DNA of 16,933 bases from Microbacteriaceae bacterium (GTDB lineage: Bacteria; Actinomycetota; Actinomycetes; Actinomycetales; Microbacteriaceae), in NCBI GenBank assembly GCA_024642605.1, contig JAHEAT010000087.1, positions 1 to 16,933 of the forward strand, in the 5' to 3' direction. Both the position numbers and the translations under genes were made by a program. The notes under the pieces are model-generated. The model did not search any database. It was not told where the DNA came from and was given only the letters and a program-made list of their open reading frames with translations. This document shows, one piece after another, positions 7,787-15,171 of this stretch (position 1 is the first letter of the stretch; each line of letters starts with the position of its first letter).

Positions 7787-8567
7787 ATTATTAAACGTTG
7801 ACGCTCACCTCAGGGCTGAAGACGTAAACGTCTGGTTTGGAGACAGGCACGTTCTAAGCGATGTTTCGCTAACCTTCCCAATCAATCAGGTCACATCCCT
7901 GATTGGCCCTTCGGGATGTGGAAAGTCGACGTTCTTGAGAACCCTTAACCGCATGCATGAGCTCATTCCGAGCGCTGGTTTTGCTGGTCGCATTCTGCTT
8001 GACGGCGAAGACATCTATGAGCCCGGGGTTGACCCAACCAACGTTCGACTAAAAATCGGTATGGTCTTTCAAAAACCCAACCCATTTCCAACCATGTCTA
8101 TAAAAGACAACGTGCTTTCGGGTCTAAAACTCTCGGGCCGTCGCGGTTACAACGCTAATGAGATTGTCGAAACATCACTTCGTCGCGCATCCATCTGGAA
8201 CGAGGTTAAAGACCGACTCTCAGACCCGGCAACTTCACTTTCTGGTGGACAACAGCAGCGCTTGTGCATCGCCAGATCTCTGGCCATGGACCCTGAAGTT
8301 ATTTTGATGGATGAGCCTTGCTCAGCACTAGACCCTGGCTCAACCCGACGTATCGAAGAGACCATCGAAGAGCTTTCTGAGACCATGACCATTGTGATTG
8401 TTACTCACAACATGCAGCAGGCACAGCGAGTTTCTCACCAGACCGCATTCTTCTTGGCAGAAGACGGAAATCCAGGCGGAGTAGTGGAGTTTGGTAAGAC
8501 CGAGGATGTTTTCAACAGCCCAGTAGACCCACGCACCAACGACTACGTGAACGGCCACTTCGGCTAA
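7779..8567 (+). CDS. pstB: PstB, phosphate ABC transporter ATPase
   Basis: Cytoplasmic ATPase of 262 residues that powers PstCA. All ABC motifs are present: Walker [10 protein letters not shown] (43-51), signature LSGGQQQR (154-161), Walker B VILMDE (174-179) and the H-loop histidine H210. The [11 protein letters not shown] segment around the Q-loop is typical of PstB. ATG 7779 was chosen over the in-frame TTG at 7770 because it is the better codon and gives the normal 8-nt overlap with pstA. No terminator is evident after the stop, so some read-through into pstS is possible, although pstS has its own PHO box and promoter. Confidence 0.95.
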   Translation: MSELLNVDAHLRAEDVNVWFGDRHVLSDVSLTFPINQVTSLIGPSGCGKSTFLRTLNRMHELIPSAGFAGRILLDGEDIYEPGVDPTNVRLKIGMVFQKPNPFPTMSIKDNVLSGLKLSGRRGYNANEIVETSLRRASIWNEVKDRLSDPATSLSGGQQQRLCIARSLAMDPEVILMDEPCSALDPGSTRRIEETIEELSETMTIVIVTHNMQQAQRVSHQTAFFLAEDGNPGGVVEFGKTEDVFNSPVDPRTNDYVNGHFG

Positions 8568-8588
8568 GTCGCCTGATCAATAAAAAAA

Positions 8589-8610
8589 GTTCACAAGTCG
8601 TTCACTTGGA
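8589..8610 (+). promoter_or_regulatory. PHO box upstream of pstS
   Basis: Two direct repeats with an 11-nt period, GTTCACAAGTC (8589-8599) and GTTCACTTGGA (8600-8610), fit the two-unit GTTCACC box bound by PhoP in Streptomyces and relatives. It lies 24 nt upstream of the candidate -35, a position suited to activation. It is the clearest regulatory site in the window. Confidence 0.75.
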
Positions 8611-8634
8611 ATACAACTAATCGGTCATCCGGCG

Positions 8635-8664
8635 TTTACCTGCTTCGGATTGGCTGGTTATGTT
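8635..8664 (+). promoter_or_regulatory. Candidate pstS promoter
   Basis: TTTACC at 8635-8640 and TATGTT at 8659-8664 are 18 nt apart, a plausible -35/-10 pair just downstream of the PHO box. Transcription would start near 8671, leaving a leader of about 29 nt that contains the AAGGAG ribosome site (8688-8693). Confidence 0.45.
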
Positions 8665-8699
8665 CAATCAAGAACATTCATTTCTATAAGGAGAAATCA

Positions 8700-9776
8700 A
8701 TGCGTAAGACCGCGGGCCTTCTGGCTTCAGTCGCAATTCTTGCCTCAGCAATTATCGGAGCACCAGCCGCTAACGCAGCTGGCAGCGACCTTGTTGCTGG
8801 TGGTTCATCATTCGCCGGTGGCATCATCAGAGCATGTGCAACCAACTTCGCTGGCGCATACCCAGCTCAGGGTTCTGTCACCTACACCTCAAGCAACTCG
8901 CAGACCGGTAAAGACAACTACCGTCTAGGCACCTTCGACTTCGGTGGCACCGACTTCATCTACACCGGCACCAACGGAGACATCAAGCCAAGCAGCGCGA
9001 AGTACATCGCCGTTACCTCGGGACCAGTAGCGATTGCCTACAACCTAGCTGGCATCACCGGCCTTAAGCTCACTCCTCAGATTCTTGCCAAGATCTACAA
9101 GGGTCAGATCACCGTCTGGAACAACAGCGAAATCAAGTCGATTCAATCGCTTGCAAACCAGCGCGCTCTTGAAGCTCTCGCAAACAAGAACATCACTCCT
9201 CAGTACCGCTCTGCAGGATCGGGAACCAGCGACAACTTCTCGGGTTACCTAAACGACACCACTGCAAACTTTACCCAGAGCTCCGACTGGTCGGTTGCCA
9301 CTGGTGTGCAGACCCCACGAGGAACCTCTAACTCAAGCAGCGGAAACCTAAAGCTTTCCGTACAGAACAACGCTGGATCGATTGGTTACCTTGACCTCAA
9401 GGATGCAACTGGTCTACAGGTTGCCTTGCTTCGCAACGAAGCCGGACAGTACTACGCAGCCGATGCAAAGCGTGCCGCAACCTTCCTAAACGCTCAGCTT
9501 GCCTCATCGGTTCAGGCCAACGGAAACGTTCGTATCGACTGGAGCAAGTCGGTTAGCGGCGGTTACAACGCTTCGCTAATCACCTATGCAGTTGTGAACG
9601 TAGATGCAACCAAGCCAATCAGCTCTGGTGTTAGCGTCAAGGGCGCAAACCTCAAGAAGTTCCTAGGCTACGTGCTCAGCACCTGTGGTCCAGCAATCTC
9701 CTACAACCTGGGTTACACCCCGATTCAGGGAGCGCTACGCACCAAGGCTCTAGCATTGGTCAACTACATCAAGTAA
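8700..9776 (+). CDS. pstS: PstS, phosphate-binding protein (secreted, no lipobox)
   Basis: Phosphate-binding protein of 358 residues. The fold's hallmarks are visible: N-terminal loop GGSSF (34-38), FGGTDF (81-86), KIYKGQITVW, and the second anion-binding loop SAGSGT (171-176) preceded by R170. Residues 1-26 are a Sec signal peptide with likely cleavage at ANA|AG. There is no lipobox cysteine, although PstS of monoderm bacteria is normally a lipoprotein. AAGGAG lies 6 nt before the ATG. The gene follows pstCAB rather than preceding it, has its own PHO box and is followed by a hairpin. The missing anchor leaves open how the protein stays near the transporter. Confidence 0.92.
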   Translation: MRKTAGLLASVAILASAIIGAPAANAAGSDLVAGGSSFAGGIIRACATNFAGAYPAQGSVTYTSSNSQTGKDNYRLGTFDFGGTDFIYTGTNGDIKPSSAKYIAVTSGPVAIAYNLAGITGLKLTPQILAKIYKGQITVWNNSEIKSIQSLANQRALEALANKNITPQYRSAGSGTSDNFSGYLNDTTANFTQSSDWSVATGVQTPRGTSNSSSGNLKLSVQNNAGSIGYLDLKDATGLQVALLRNEAGQYYAADAKRAATFLNAQLASSVQANGNVRIDWSKSVSGGYNASLITYAVVNVDATKPISSGVSVKGANLKKFLGYVLSTCGPAISYNLGYTPIQGALRTKALALVNYIK

Positions 9777-9789
9777 TTGTTAGAAGTGC

Positions 9790-9823
9790 TTTGGGAGTAG
9801 GGGCAGACGCCTCTACTCCCAAA
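9790..9823 (+). terminator. Hairpin between pstS and the PstS-like lipoprotein gene
   Basis: The 14-bp stem TTTGGGAGTAGGGG / CCTCTACTCCCAAA has a single G-T wobble and a 6-nt loop (CAGACG), 13 nt after the pstS stop codon. The stem carries T and A runs at its base, but no long T-tract follows. It may end the pstS transcript, or only thin out transcription into the next gene and protect the pstS 3' end. Confidence 0.6.
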
Positions 9824-9868
9824 CACATTTCTGCGAGAATCAAGAAACTAAGTGAAAGGTAAGTGCAA

Positions 9869-10951
9869 ATGGGCATCAACAAAACTGTAAAGACATCGAT
9901 GAAGTTTGGTGTTGTAGCCACACTGGCCCTTAGCCTTCTTACCGCTTGCGACCCACCTATGCCTCCAGAAGCGCTAGCTGCGCTAGCCGAGGCAAACTTC
10001 ACTTGTGTCGATGGCGATGTACCAACTTCTTTTAGCCAGGAAGTTTCAGACGGGGCCCAGTTCTTGAGCGAAAACCTCACCGTGAACTGCCCAGGAATGA
10101 CCATGACCCTCGCGGCTCCCGGTGACGCGCAGTTGGTTGCATCGAGCGTTTCAACCGACGGCCCGGCAACCTCGCCTTACGCAGTTGTTCCTTACGCAGT
10201 CGAATCTGGTGTATTCGTGATCACTTCGAGCCTCGGTGCTTCGGCCATGTTCACGCCAGCAACCATCCAGGGAATCCTCGATGGCAGCATCACTCAGTGG
10301 AATGACCCAGCCATCGTGGCCGATAACGCAGGATCAGCCCCACTCGAAGGCGCACTAATTCTTGTGCCAAAGGCTCAGAAAGAAGCGGTCGAAGCGCTCA
10401 AAGTTTGGTACAAGCACTACACTTCCAAAGATCTTCAGATCACCTTGGATGTCTCCTCTAACGTCACCATCGATGACTACCAAAACTTGCCCGAAGGTTC
10501 TATCGCCTTCATGCCGGGTGCCATTTACACCCAGCTCTCCAATGTGGCTTTAGTGACGCCAACCGCAGCAAGCATTGTTGCAGATTCTGCAACGTACCCC
10601 TCTGGGGCGACACCCGACTTGATGTCGGTGCAGTCGGCCTCTTCTCAGTGGAAGGTGAGCAAAACCTCCACCGGCATTTCGGTGTCACTCGATTTTGCCG
10701 CTAAAGCATTGCCACCGATCGGCTTCGACGAAGCGCCAGCGCCATACCAGATCATTTACCCAGTGAATCTAAGCCTCTTTGGTTCAGACAATCTTGCTGC
10801 GCGAGCCGCGGCTCGCTACCTGCTGCGTCAAGATTCGCAAGGTTCGCTCACTTTGCTTGCTGGGCTTCCGGTTTCTGTGCGCGCCGAGTCACTCGCGTTT
10901 GTGTCAAAGGGTCTACCTGAGCCGGTTGTAACAGACGCACCAGCTAACTAA
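9869..10951 (+). CDS. PstS-like substrate-binding lipoprotein lacking phosphate-loop motifs
   Basis: Predicted 360-residue lipoprotein. The signal peptide ends in the lipobox LTAC (lipidated C27), so the protein should be anchored to the outer face of the membrane. GILDGSITQWNDPAI (around residues 137-149) is characteristic of PstS proteins and places it in the type 2 periplasmic-binding fold. However, there is no counterpart of the G(A/G)(G/S)S(T/S)F loop near the N-terminus. Where the SxGSGT loop should lie there is PKAQKEAVEALKVW instead. The ligand may therefore not be phosphate, or the protein may have a structural or sensory role. ATG 9869 is preferred over GTG 9863, because AAAGG at 9855-9859 is 9 nt from the ATG but only 3 nt from the GTG. 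It lies 92 nt after pstS, beyond a strong hairpin, with no separate PHO box seen. Confidence 0.75.
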   Translation: MGINKTVKTSMKFGVVATLALSLLTACDPPMPPEALAALAEANFTCVDGDVPTSFSQEVSDGAQFLSENLTVNCPGMTMTLAAPGDAQLVASSVSTDGPATSPYAVVPYAVESGVFVITSSLGASAMFTPATIQGILDGSITQWNDPAIVADNAGSAPLEGALILVPKAQKEAVEALKVWYKHYTSKDLQITLDVSSNVTIDDYQNLPEGSIAFMPGAIYTQLSNVALVTPTAASIVADSATYPSGATPDLMSVQSASSQWKVSKTSTGISVSLDFAAKALPPIGFDEAPAPYQIIYPVNLSLFGSDNLAARAAARYLLRQDSQGSLTLLAGLPVSVRAESLAFVSKGLPEPVVTDAPAN

Positions 10952-11043
10952 AGGCTCTACTCAAGACTTTGGGCCGCGATGGTGCCGAGTTTCCAGAGAT
11001 GATTTGGTGGGGGCTAAACGCAGCGGCTAGCAGCCCAACAATT

Positions 11044-11049
11044 TAGAAT
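11044..11049 (+). promoter_or_regulatory. -10 element of a leaderless promoter for the SGNH/GNAT gene
   Basis: TAGAAT lies exactly 6 nt before the ATG at 11056, and no ribosome site is present, so the transcript probably starts at the start codon. No recognisable -35 was found. Confidence 0.55.
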
Positions 11050-11055
11050 GGTCAC

Positions 11056-12741
11056 ATGTCTACGAAAATCAAAGGCGCTGGTGCGCTTACCATCGTAGCC
11101 AGAGGCGACTGCACTTCGCGCCGAGCCATAGCGCTCAACCCCGAGGTCTTTGATGCTCAGCCTATATTTCGCCAGAGTCAAAAATCTACCTTCGGTCAAT
11201 TCTTAGACGCCTTTGAGGGCTTGTACCTCACCGAAGATTTTCTAACCTCGATTTCAACCGTGGCCGATATGCCACGCACATTGGCAAGCTACTACCTTGG
11301 CCAAGCAAACCGCGATGCCCTGGAGTGCAGCGACGCCGACCTTCTAATGCTCGACTCATACGCCGACATGAACTTTAGCCTTTGGCGCTCGAAGCACGGT
11401 GGCCCCAGGTTTTGGATTCATCCGAAGTTTCTAAAAGATCGAATGGCGTTCTTGGCCGACTACGAAGAGCTCGGGCGACCCACTCTTGAAGAGTCGGTGG
11501 CCGATGCTGTTGCACTGATTGATAAATTGAGACTGAGCGCACCTAACCTCCCGGTGTTGTTTCTCAATCAGCAGGTTGACTACTACCCAAAGTTGGCCGA
11601 TCGAGTTGCCGAGTACTACCAGCTGGGCGAACTGGTAGCGGCGAAAGTACCAGATGTTTTCTTTGGTGGGGTGGTTGAAAAAGACTCCCTCGAACTTGCC
11701 GACGTCGGTTCTTGCGGTCCCGGAAACACTCTGCACTTTCAAGGGTCCACCTACAAGCGCATGCTTGAGGCTGCAGTAAAGAGCGGGCTCAACCAGGCCA
11801 TCGAACGGCGCCTCGAATCGAAATCGACAACACAGGCAGCAGGCAACAATACAAAGGTCGAATCGACACCTTCGATAAGCAGCGAGCTGCGGTCGGCACC
11901 GTGCAGCTATGCCGATTTGGTGATTACCGAAATAGTCGAGCCGAACCTTATGTACGATGCGCACACTTGCACGGCAAGCTGCAAGGGCTTTGTGGATTCG
12001 GTTGCCAGCGTGTTTGAAAACTACTTCTACCTCGAACACAAGCAGGGTCAAACCAACCCACCTAGATTCACACCGATGATGATCGACCTAGAACCGGTTG
12101 AAGACTTCAACGCCTGGATATACTCGCGCCCTGCCACCTACCGCCACCAGTTTCAAAAGTCTGAGCGATCTGAATTCATTTTTGAGCAGTACAACGGCAA
12201 AAATTATGTGCCCGACATTTACGAAATCAACAACTCAAAAGAAGTGCGATCTGGAGGGGCGATTAGATCGAACCTCACAAAGTCGATAGAAGAAATGGGT
12301 GGCGCGCCAACCGAGCTCGTACCAGTACCAAAACTCGCCTGCCAGAAGCACTGGCGACAAACCTTTGGTGTGTTCATTCCGGTTGAAGGCTATAAGCAGG
12401 GTCAAGTCGAGTTGGGCAAAAAGATGATCGCTTACATCTCGGTGGTGCGATACGGGGAGTTTGCTCTCTTCGCGCAGATTATGGGCCACGGCGAACACTT
12501 GGCTCAAGGTGTTGTCAACTTCGTTGCTCAAAAGGTCGTCGAGGCTGCCATCACCGAGCCTTGGGGTAAGCCCTCGGGCTTGCGCTACCTAATGTACGGA
12601 GGCGCTCAAAATGGCGGTGAGGGGCTTTACAACTTCAAACGCCGTTCGGGCTTCAAGCCCTACATCGTGAGCATGCCTTTTCAACCGGGATACGAGCAGT
12701 CGATGTTTGAGCCTCAAACTAGCCAATCGGCCGAGGGCTAA
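11056..12741 (+). CDS. SGNH-like / GNAT (FemAB-like) acyltransferase two-domain protein
   Basis: Cytoplasmic-looking protein of 561 residues with no signal peptide or membrane helix. Residues 1-245 resemble SGNH-hydrolase relatives found in polysaccharide gene clusters. An opening strand leads to GDCTSR (17-22), and a distal histidine occurs in LHFQGSTY (H227). A Ser/Thr/Asn-rich linker covers about 250-295. Residues about 300-555 look like a GNAT/FemAB-type acyltransferase: a strand-rich core (MIAYISVVRYGEFALFAQI), then GLRYLMYGG (508-516) and LYNFKRRSGF (524-533), the Lys/Arg-Gly-Phe pattern typical of that fold's end. Such a pairing could move or remove acyl groups on a surface glycan, but donor and acceptor are unknown. 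The nucleophile position holds Asp-Cys rather than a plain GDS, so hydrolase activity is uncertain. The gene converges on a glycosyltransferase gene 54 nt away. Confidence 0.6.
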   Translation: MSTKIKGAGALTIVARGDCTSRRAIALNPEVFDAQPIFRQSQKSTFGQFLDAFEGLYLTEDFLTSISTVADMPRTLASYYLGQANRDALECSDADLLMLDSYADMNFSLWRSKHGGPRFWIHPKFLKDRMAFLADYEELGRPTLEESVADAVALIDKLRLSAPNLPVLFLNQQVDYYPKLADRVAEYYQLGELVAAKVPDVFFGGVVEKDSLELADVGSCGPGNTLHFQGSTYKRMLEAAVKSGLNQAIERRLESKSTTQAAGNNTKVESTPSISSELRSAPCSYADLVITEIVEPNLMYDAHTCTASCKGFVDSVASVFENYFYLEHKQGQTNPPRFTPMMIDLEPVEDFNAWIYSRPATYRHQFQKSERSEFIFEQYNGKNYVPDIYEINNSKEVRSGGAIRSNLTKSIEEMGGAPTELVPVPKLACQKHWRQTFGVFIPVEGYKQGQVELGKKMIAYISVVRYGEFALFAQIMGHGEHLAQGVVNFVAQKVVEAAITEPWGKPSGLRYLMYGGAQNGGEGLYNFKRRSGFKPYIVSMPFQPGYEQSMFEPQTSQSAEG

Positions 12742-12764
12742 CGCTCCGCCTCGCAGCGTCTTTT
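12741..12764 (+). terminator. Weak hairpin plus T-run after the SGNH/GNAT gene
   Basis: ACGCT (12741-12745) pairs with AGCGT (12755-12759) around a 9-nt loop and is followed by CTTTT. The stem is only 5 bp and its first base is the last base of the stop codon. It sits in the 54-nt gap between convergent genes. Confidence 0.3.
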
Positions 12765-12795
12765 CAACGCTTAGTCTTGCACTGGCGGCCGAACC

Positions 12796-15171
12796 CTAAA
12801 GTTCGCTCTTGCTGTTTCTCTTGTTACTGCTTGAGATGCTGGAATCGCCCGAAGCGATGTCGTTGAGCCACTTCAAATCTCGAACCGCGGTGGTCGAATC
12901 GTCACCAAAACTCAGCACCTTTGCTTCGTTGCCAAACATCGCCAAGAAGTTCTTTGAAAGCAGAGCCAAAGCTTTCGGTTCAATCAGTTCGCGGTTGTCA
13001 ACCAGAATCGAATATTCGTGGGCTTCGATTTTTGGAAGCTTGTCGAACTTCACCGAAACCGAACCAGAAGTTGCCATCAAACCCGTGGAGCGAATCGGAG
13101 TGCCTGCCTCTAGCTCGCGCTCTTCGTGCCAGGCCATATCGATTGAGTTTTCAAGCGCGAAGGTTTCTATTTCAAAAGATGCCCTGCTGGCCAAATTATC
13201 TAAGGAGGGAACATGGGCGATTGTTAGCTTGAGCGAATTCTTGAGTGCTTCGCTGATTAGCGCCACCACCGGTTGCATTGTTGAAATCGGCTCTGCGAAG
13301 TTGGCGACAATTACCAAGTCTCGAGTCGAAGGCTGTGATTCTATGTTTAGAGATGCTTTTGGAGCGTAGAAACGGCGCGCCTTGGTTGGGTCTAGATAGA
13401 ACGACCCTTCAGTTTCAACCAAGTGATTGTGCCAGGCTTGAAAAGACTCCTTGTAGAGTTTTCGCGGGCCAGAAAGTATTTCTTGCAGCCCGCCGGCCGT
13501 GAGCGAGCCCTCAACCACGCGCAAGAGTGATAGCAAGCCAGACTTTAGAATCACAAAAGATTCAGCGCCAAATCGGTTGATGAGTCGATATTGAAACTCC
13601 GAATCTCCGCCAAATCTAACCTCGTCCCAAAATCCGAGGGCCCTAGTGACAGGCTCTCGTCTGAACATCAACGAAGAGAAATTTGGTCGTAAAATCTGTG
13701 TGCGGCCGGCAACTCCGGTGATGAGGCTCGATTCGTCAAGTCTCGCGCCTTCGGAAACGTTGGCCATAAGCGCTGAATCTGCTTCGAGGTGCCGCACCTG
13801 TACTTCAATTTTTTGCGGGTGCGACCAATCGTCGGCATCGTGAACCGTTACGTAATCGCCCTTTGCCTGCTTGAGTGCAATGTTTCGGCAGTGATACGGG
13901 CCGCTGTTCTGCTTGGCGCGAAGCACTCGAACACGGTGGTCGAGGGCTTCGAACGATTTGGCGATTGAATAGGTTGAGTCGGTGCTGCAGTCATCGACCA
14001 CCAAGATTTCTAAGTTGGTCCAGGTTTGGGCCAGTAGCGACTGGATGGCGGCCGAGATCCACTTTTCACTGTTGAAAGCTGGCAAGATTACCGAAACCAG
14101 CGGCAGCGCCTTGGCATTGGCAACCGGTGACGCAACAGAGGCCACTCGGTCGAGCGAAGGACCTTCGCCACTTTCAACCGAAATCGGTGCATAGCCCGAT
14201 GCTTCCAGCGAGTGGTTTATCCAGGCCAGCTGAACTTCGTGGTCGGTGTTTTCACCAAACACCGTGCTTTCTAACTTGCCAACGAAGTTTGCGATCCAGA
14301 GCAGGTTATCTGCGGCTTGGGCGCCGGCATCGATTCTAAGTGACTCAAGTAGCACAAAATACTCTTCGCCCTTTTCTTGTTGCCCGGCAATTCTGCGGGC
14401 ACTCTCATATGCAATGAAGTTGAGGCTCGCTACCTTGTCTAGGGTTCGCTTGGTTTTAGCAAACTCAAGGTGTTGGTCAAAAAGATGAGTTAGCGCAACG
14501 CGGTCGATAGATTTAGCCCAGCGGCTTAGGGCCGCCAGTGCCGCACGACGAGTAACTCGAGGGGCTTGCGTTCCGTAAGCAATAGCAAATAACTGCTTGA
14601 CCCCAATTTCGCTGAATCCTGAAGCAATTTGCTGCTTCGGAACCGCAACCTTCAGGTTCCACTGCGCCAGATCGCTCAGGTTTTGCAGCTCAATCTTTTG
14701 GTTCTGTGCAGTAACCATTAGGCCAGTCAGTTGATCGTTCAAGTCGTCGGCGCGCTTGGTTAGGGTGGCTAATCCGAGAATGGGCGAAGCTTTTGTCACT
14801 TCTACCGTGAGCTTCAGCGAACGCAATGTCGCTCGCAGACGCTTGGTTTTGCGGATTAGGGCAAGTACTCCCTCTAAGCGTGAATTCACCTGACCCACGT
14901 GACGCTCCAGCTCGGGCAAAAGCTCGTTGATGGTTTCAGCCGTTCGTGCCGACTCGAATGCCTTTATGGTTTTAGCCGACTCCAGGGTAAGCAAATTATG
15001 TTCGTGAGCGCTTTGATTGATCAATTTGAAAAATTTGAAAGCCGACTGGAAGTCTTTGTTCATTTTCTTTGCAGTAGCGGCAGGGTAGTCGAGTTGCTGC
15101 CGTGCAGCTTTGGCTAAACGCGCCTCGAAAGATGTAATCCAACCAGAGGTTTTTCTATTGGAATTTGTCAC
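12796..15171 (-). CDS. Large GT2-type glycosyltransferase with helical N-terminal and unknown C-terminal regions
   Basis: A 791-residue protein with no signal peptide or membrane helix. Residues 1-345 are strongly alpha-helical and partly coiled-coil-like (LPELERHVGQVNSRLEG, then Lys/Arg/Leu-rich stretches). Residues 357-600 are a GT-A fold family 2 glycosyltransferase. The opening PLVSVILPAFN starts at P357, VVDDCSTDST is the nucleotide-binding segment, the DxD metal site is D445-A-D447 in HDADDW, and GGDSEFQYRL is the likely acceptor-side motif. Residues about 600-791 begin with a Rossmann-like strand (DLVIVANFA) and end in a Ser/Lys-rich tail; this part is unrecognised. The GTG start overlaps the upstream stop (GTGA), with AAGGAG 7 nt upstream, so the two genes are translationally coupled. 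It probably polymerises or modifies a cell-wall or surface glycan; the sugar is unknown. Confidence 0.82.
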   Translation of the reverse strand: MTNSNRKTSGWITSFEARLAKAARQQLDYPAATAKKMNKDFQSAFKFFKLINQSAHEHNLLTLESAKTIKAFESARTAETINELLPELERHVGQVNSRLEGVLALIRKTKRLRATLRSLKLTVEVTKASPILGLATLTKRADDLNDQLTGLMVTAQNQKIELQNLSDLAQWNLKVAVPKQQIASGFSEIGVKQLFAIAYGTQAPRVTRRAALAALSRWAKSIDRVALTHLFDQHLEFAKTKRTLDKVASLNFIAYESARRIAGQQEKGEEYFVLLESLRIDAGAQAADNLLWIANFVGKLESTVFGENTDHEVQLAWINHSLEASGYAPISVESGEGPSLDRVASVASPVANAKALPLVSVILPAFNSEKWISAAIQSLLAQTWTNLEILVVDDCSTDSTYSIAKSFEALDHRVRVLRAKQNSGPYHCRNIALKQAKGDYVTVHDADDWSHPQKIEVQVRHLEADSALMANVSEGARLDESSLITGVAGRTQILRPNFSSLMFRREPVTRALGFWDEVRFGGDSEFQYRLINRFGAESFVILKSGLLSLLRVVEGSLTAGGLQEILSGPRKLYKESFQAWHNHLVETEGSFYLDPTKARRFYAPKASLNIESQPSTRDLVIVANFAEPISTMQPVVALISEALKNSLKLTIAHVPSLDNLASRASFEIETFALENSIDMAWHEERELEAGTPIRSTGLMATSGSVSVKFDKLPKIEAHEYSILVDNRELIEPKALALLSKNFLAMFGNEAKVLSFGDDSTTAVRDLKWLNDIASGDSSISSSNKRNSKSEL

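Noticed and set aside
11011..11036. Possible terminator GGGCT/AGCCC before the SGNH/GNAT gene
   Set aside because: Only 5 bp with a 16-nt loop and no T-run; it ends 7 nt before the leaderless -10, so it may be chance.
11431..12051. 206-residue open frame on the minus strand inside the SGNH/GNAT gene
   Set aside because: It lies wholly antisense to a gene with coherent domain features; its own sequence has no recognisable motif and its composition looks like a frame shadow.
12809..13369. 186-residue plus-strand open frame antisense to the glycosyltransferase 3' end
   Set aside because: Ser/Ala/Lys-rich composition is expected from reading the opposite strand of this gene; it has no family features.
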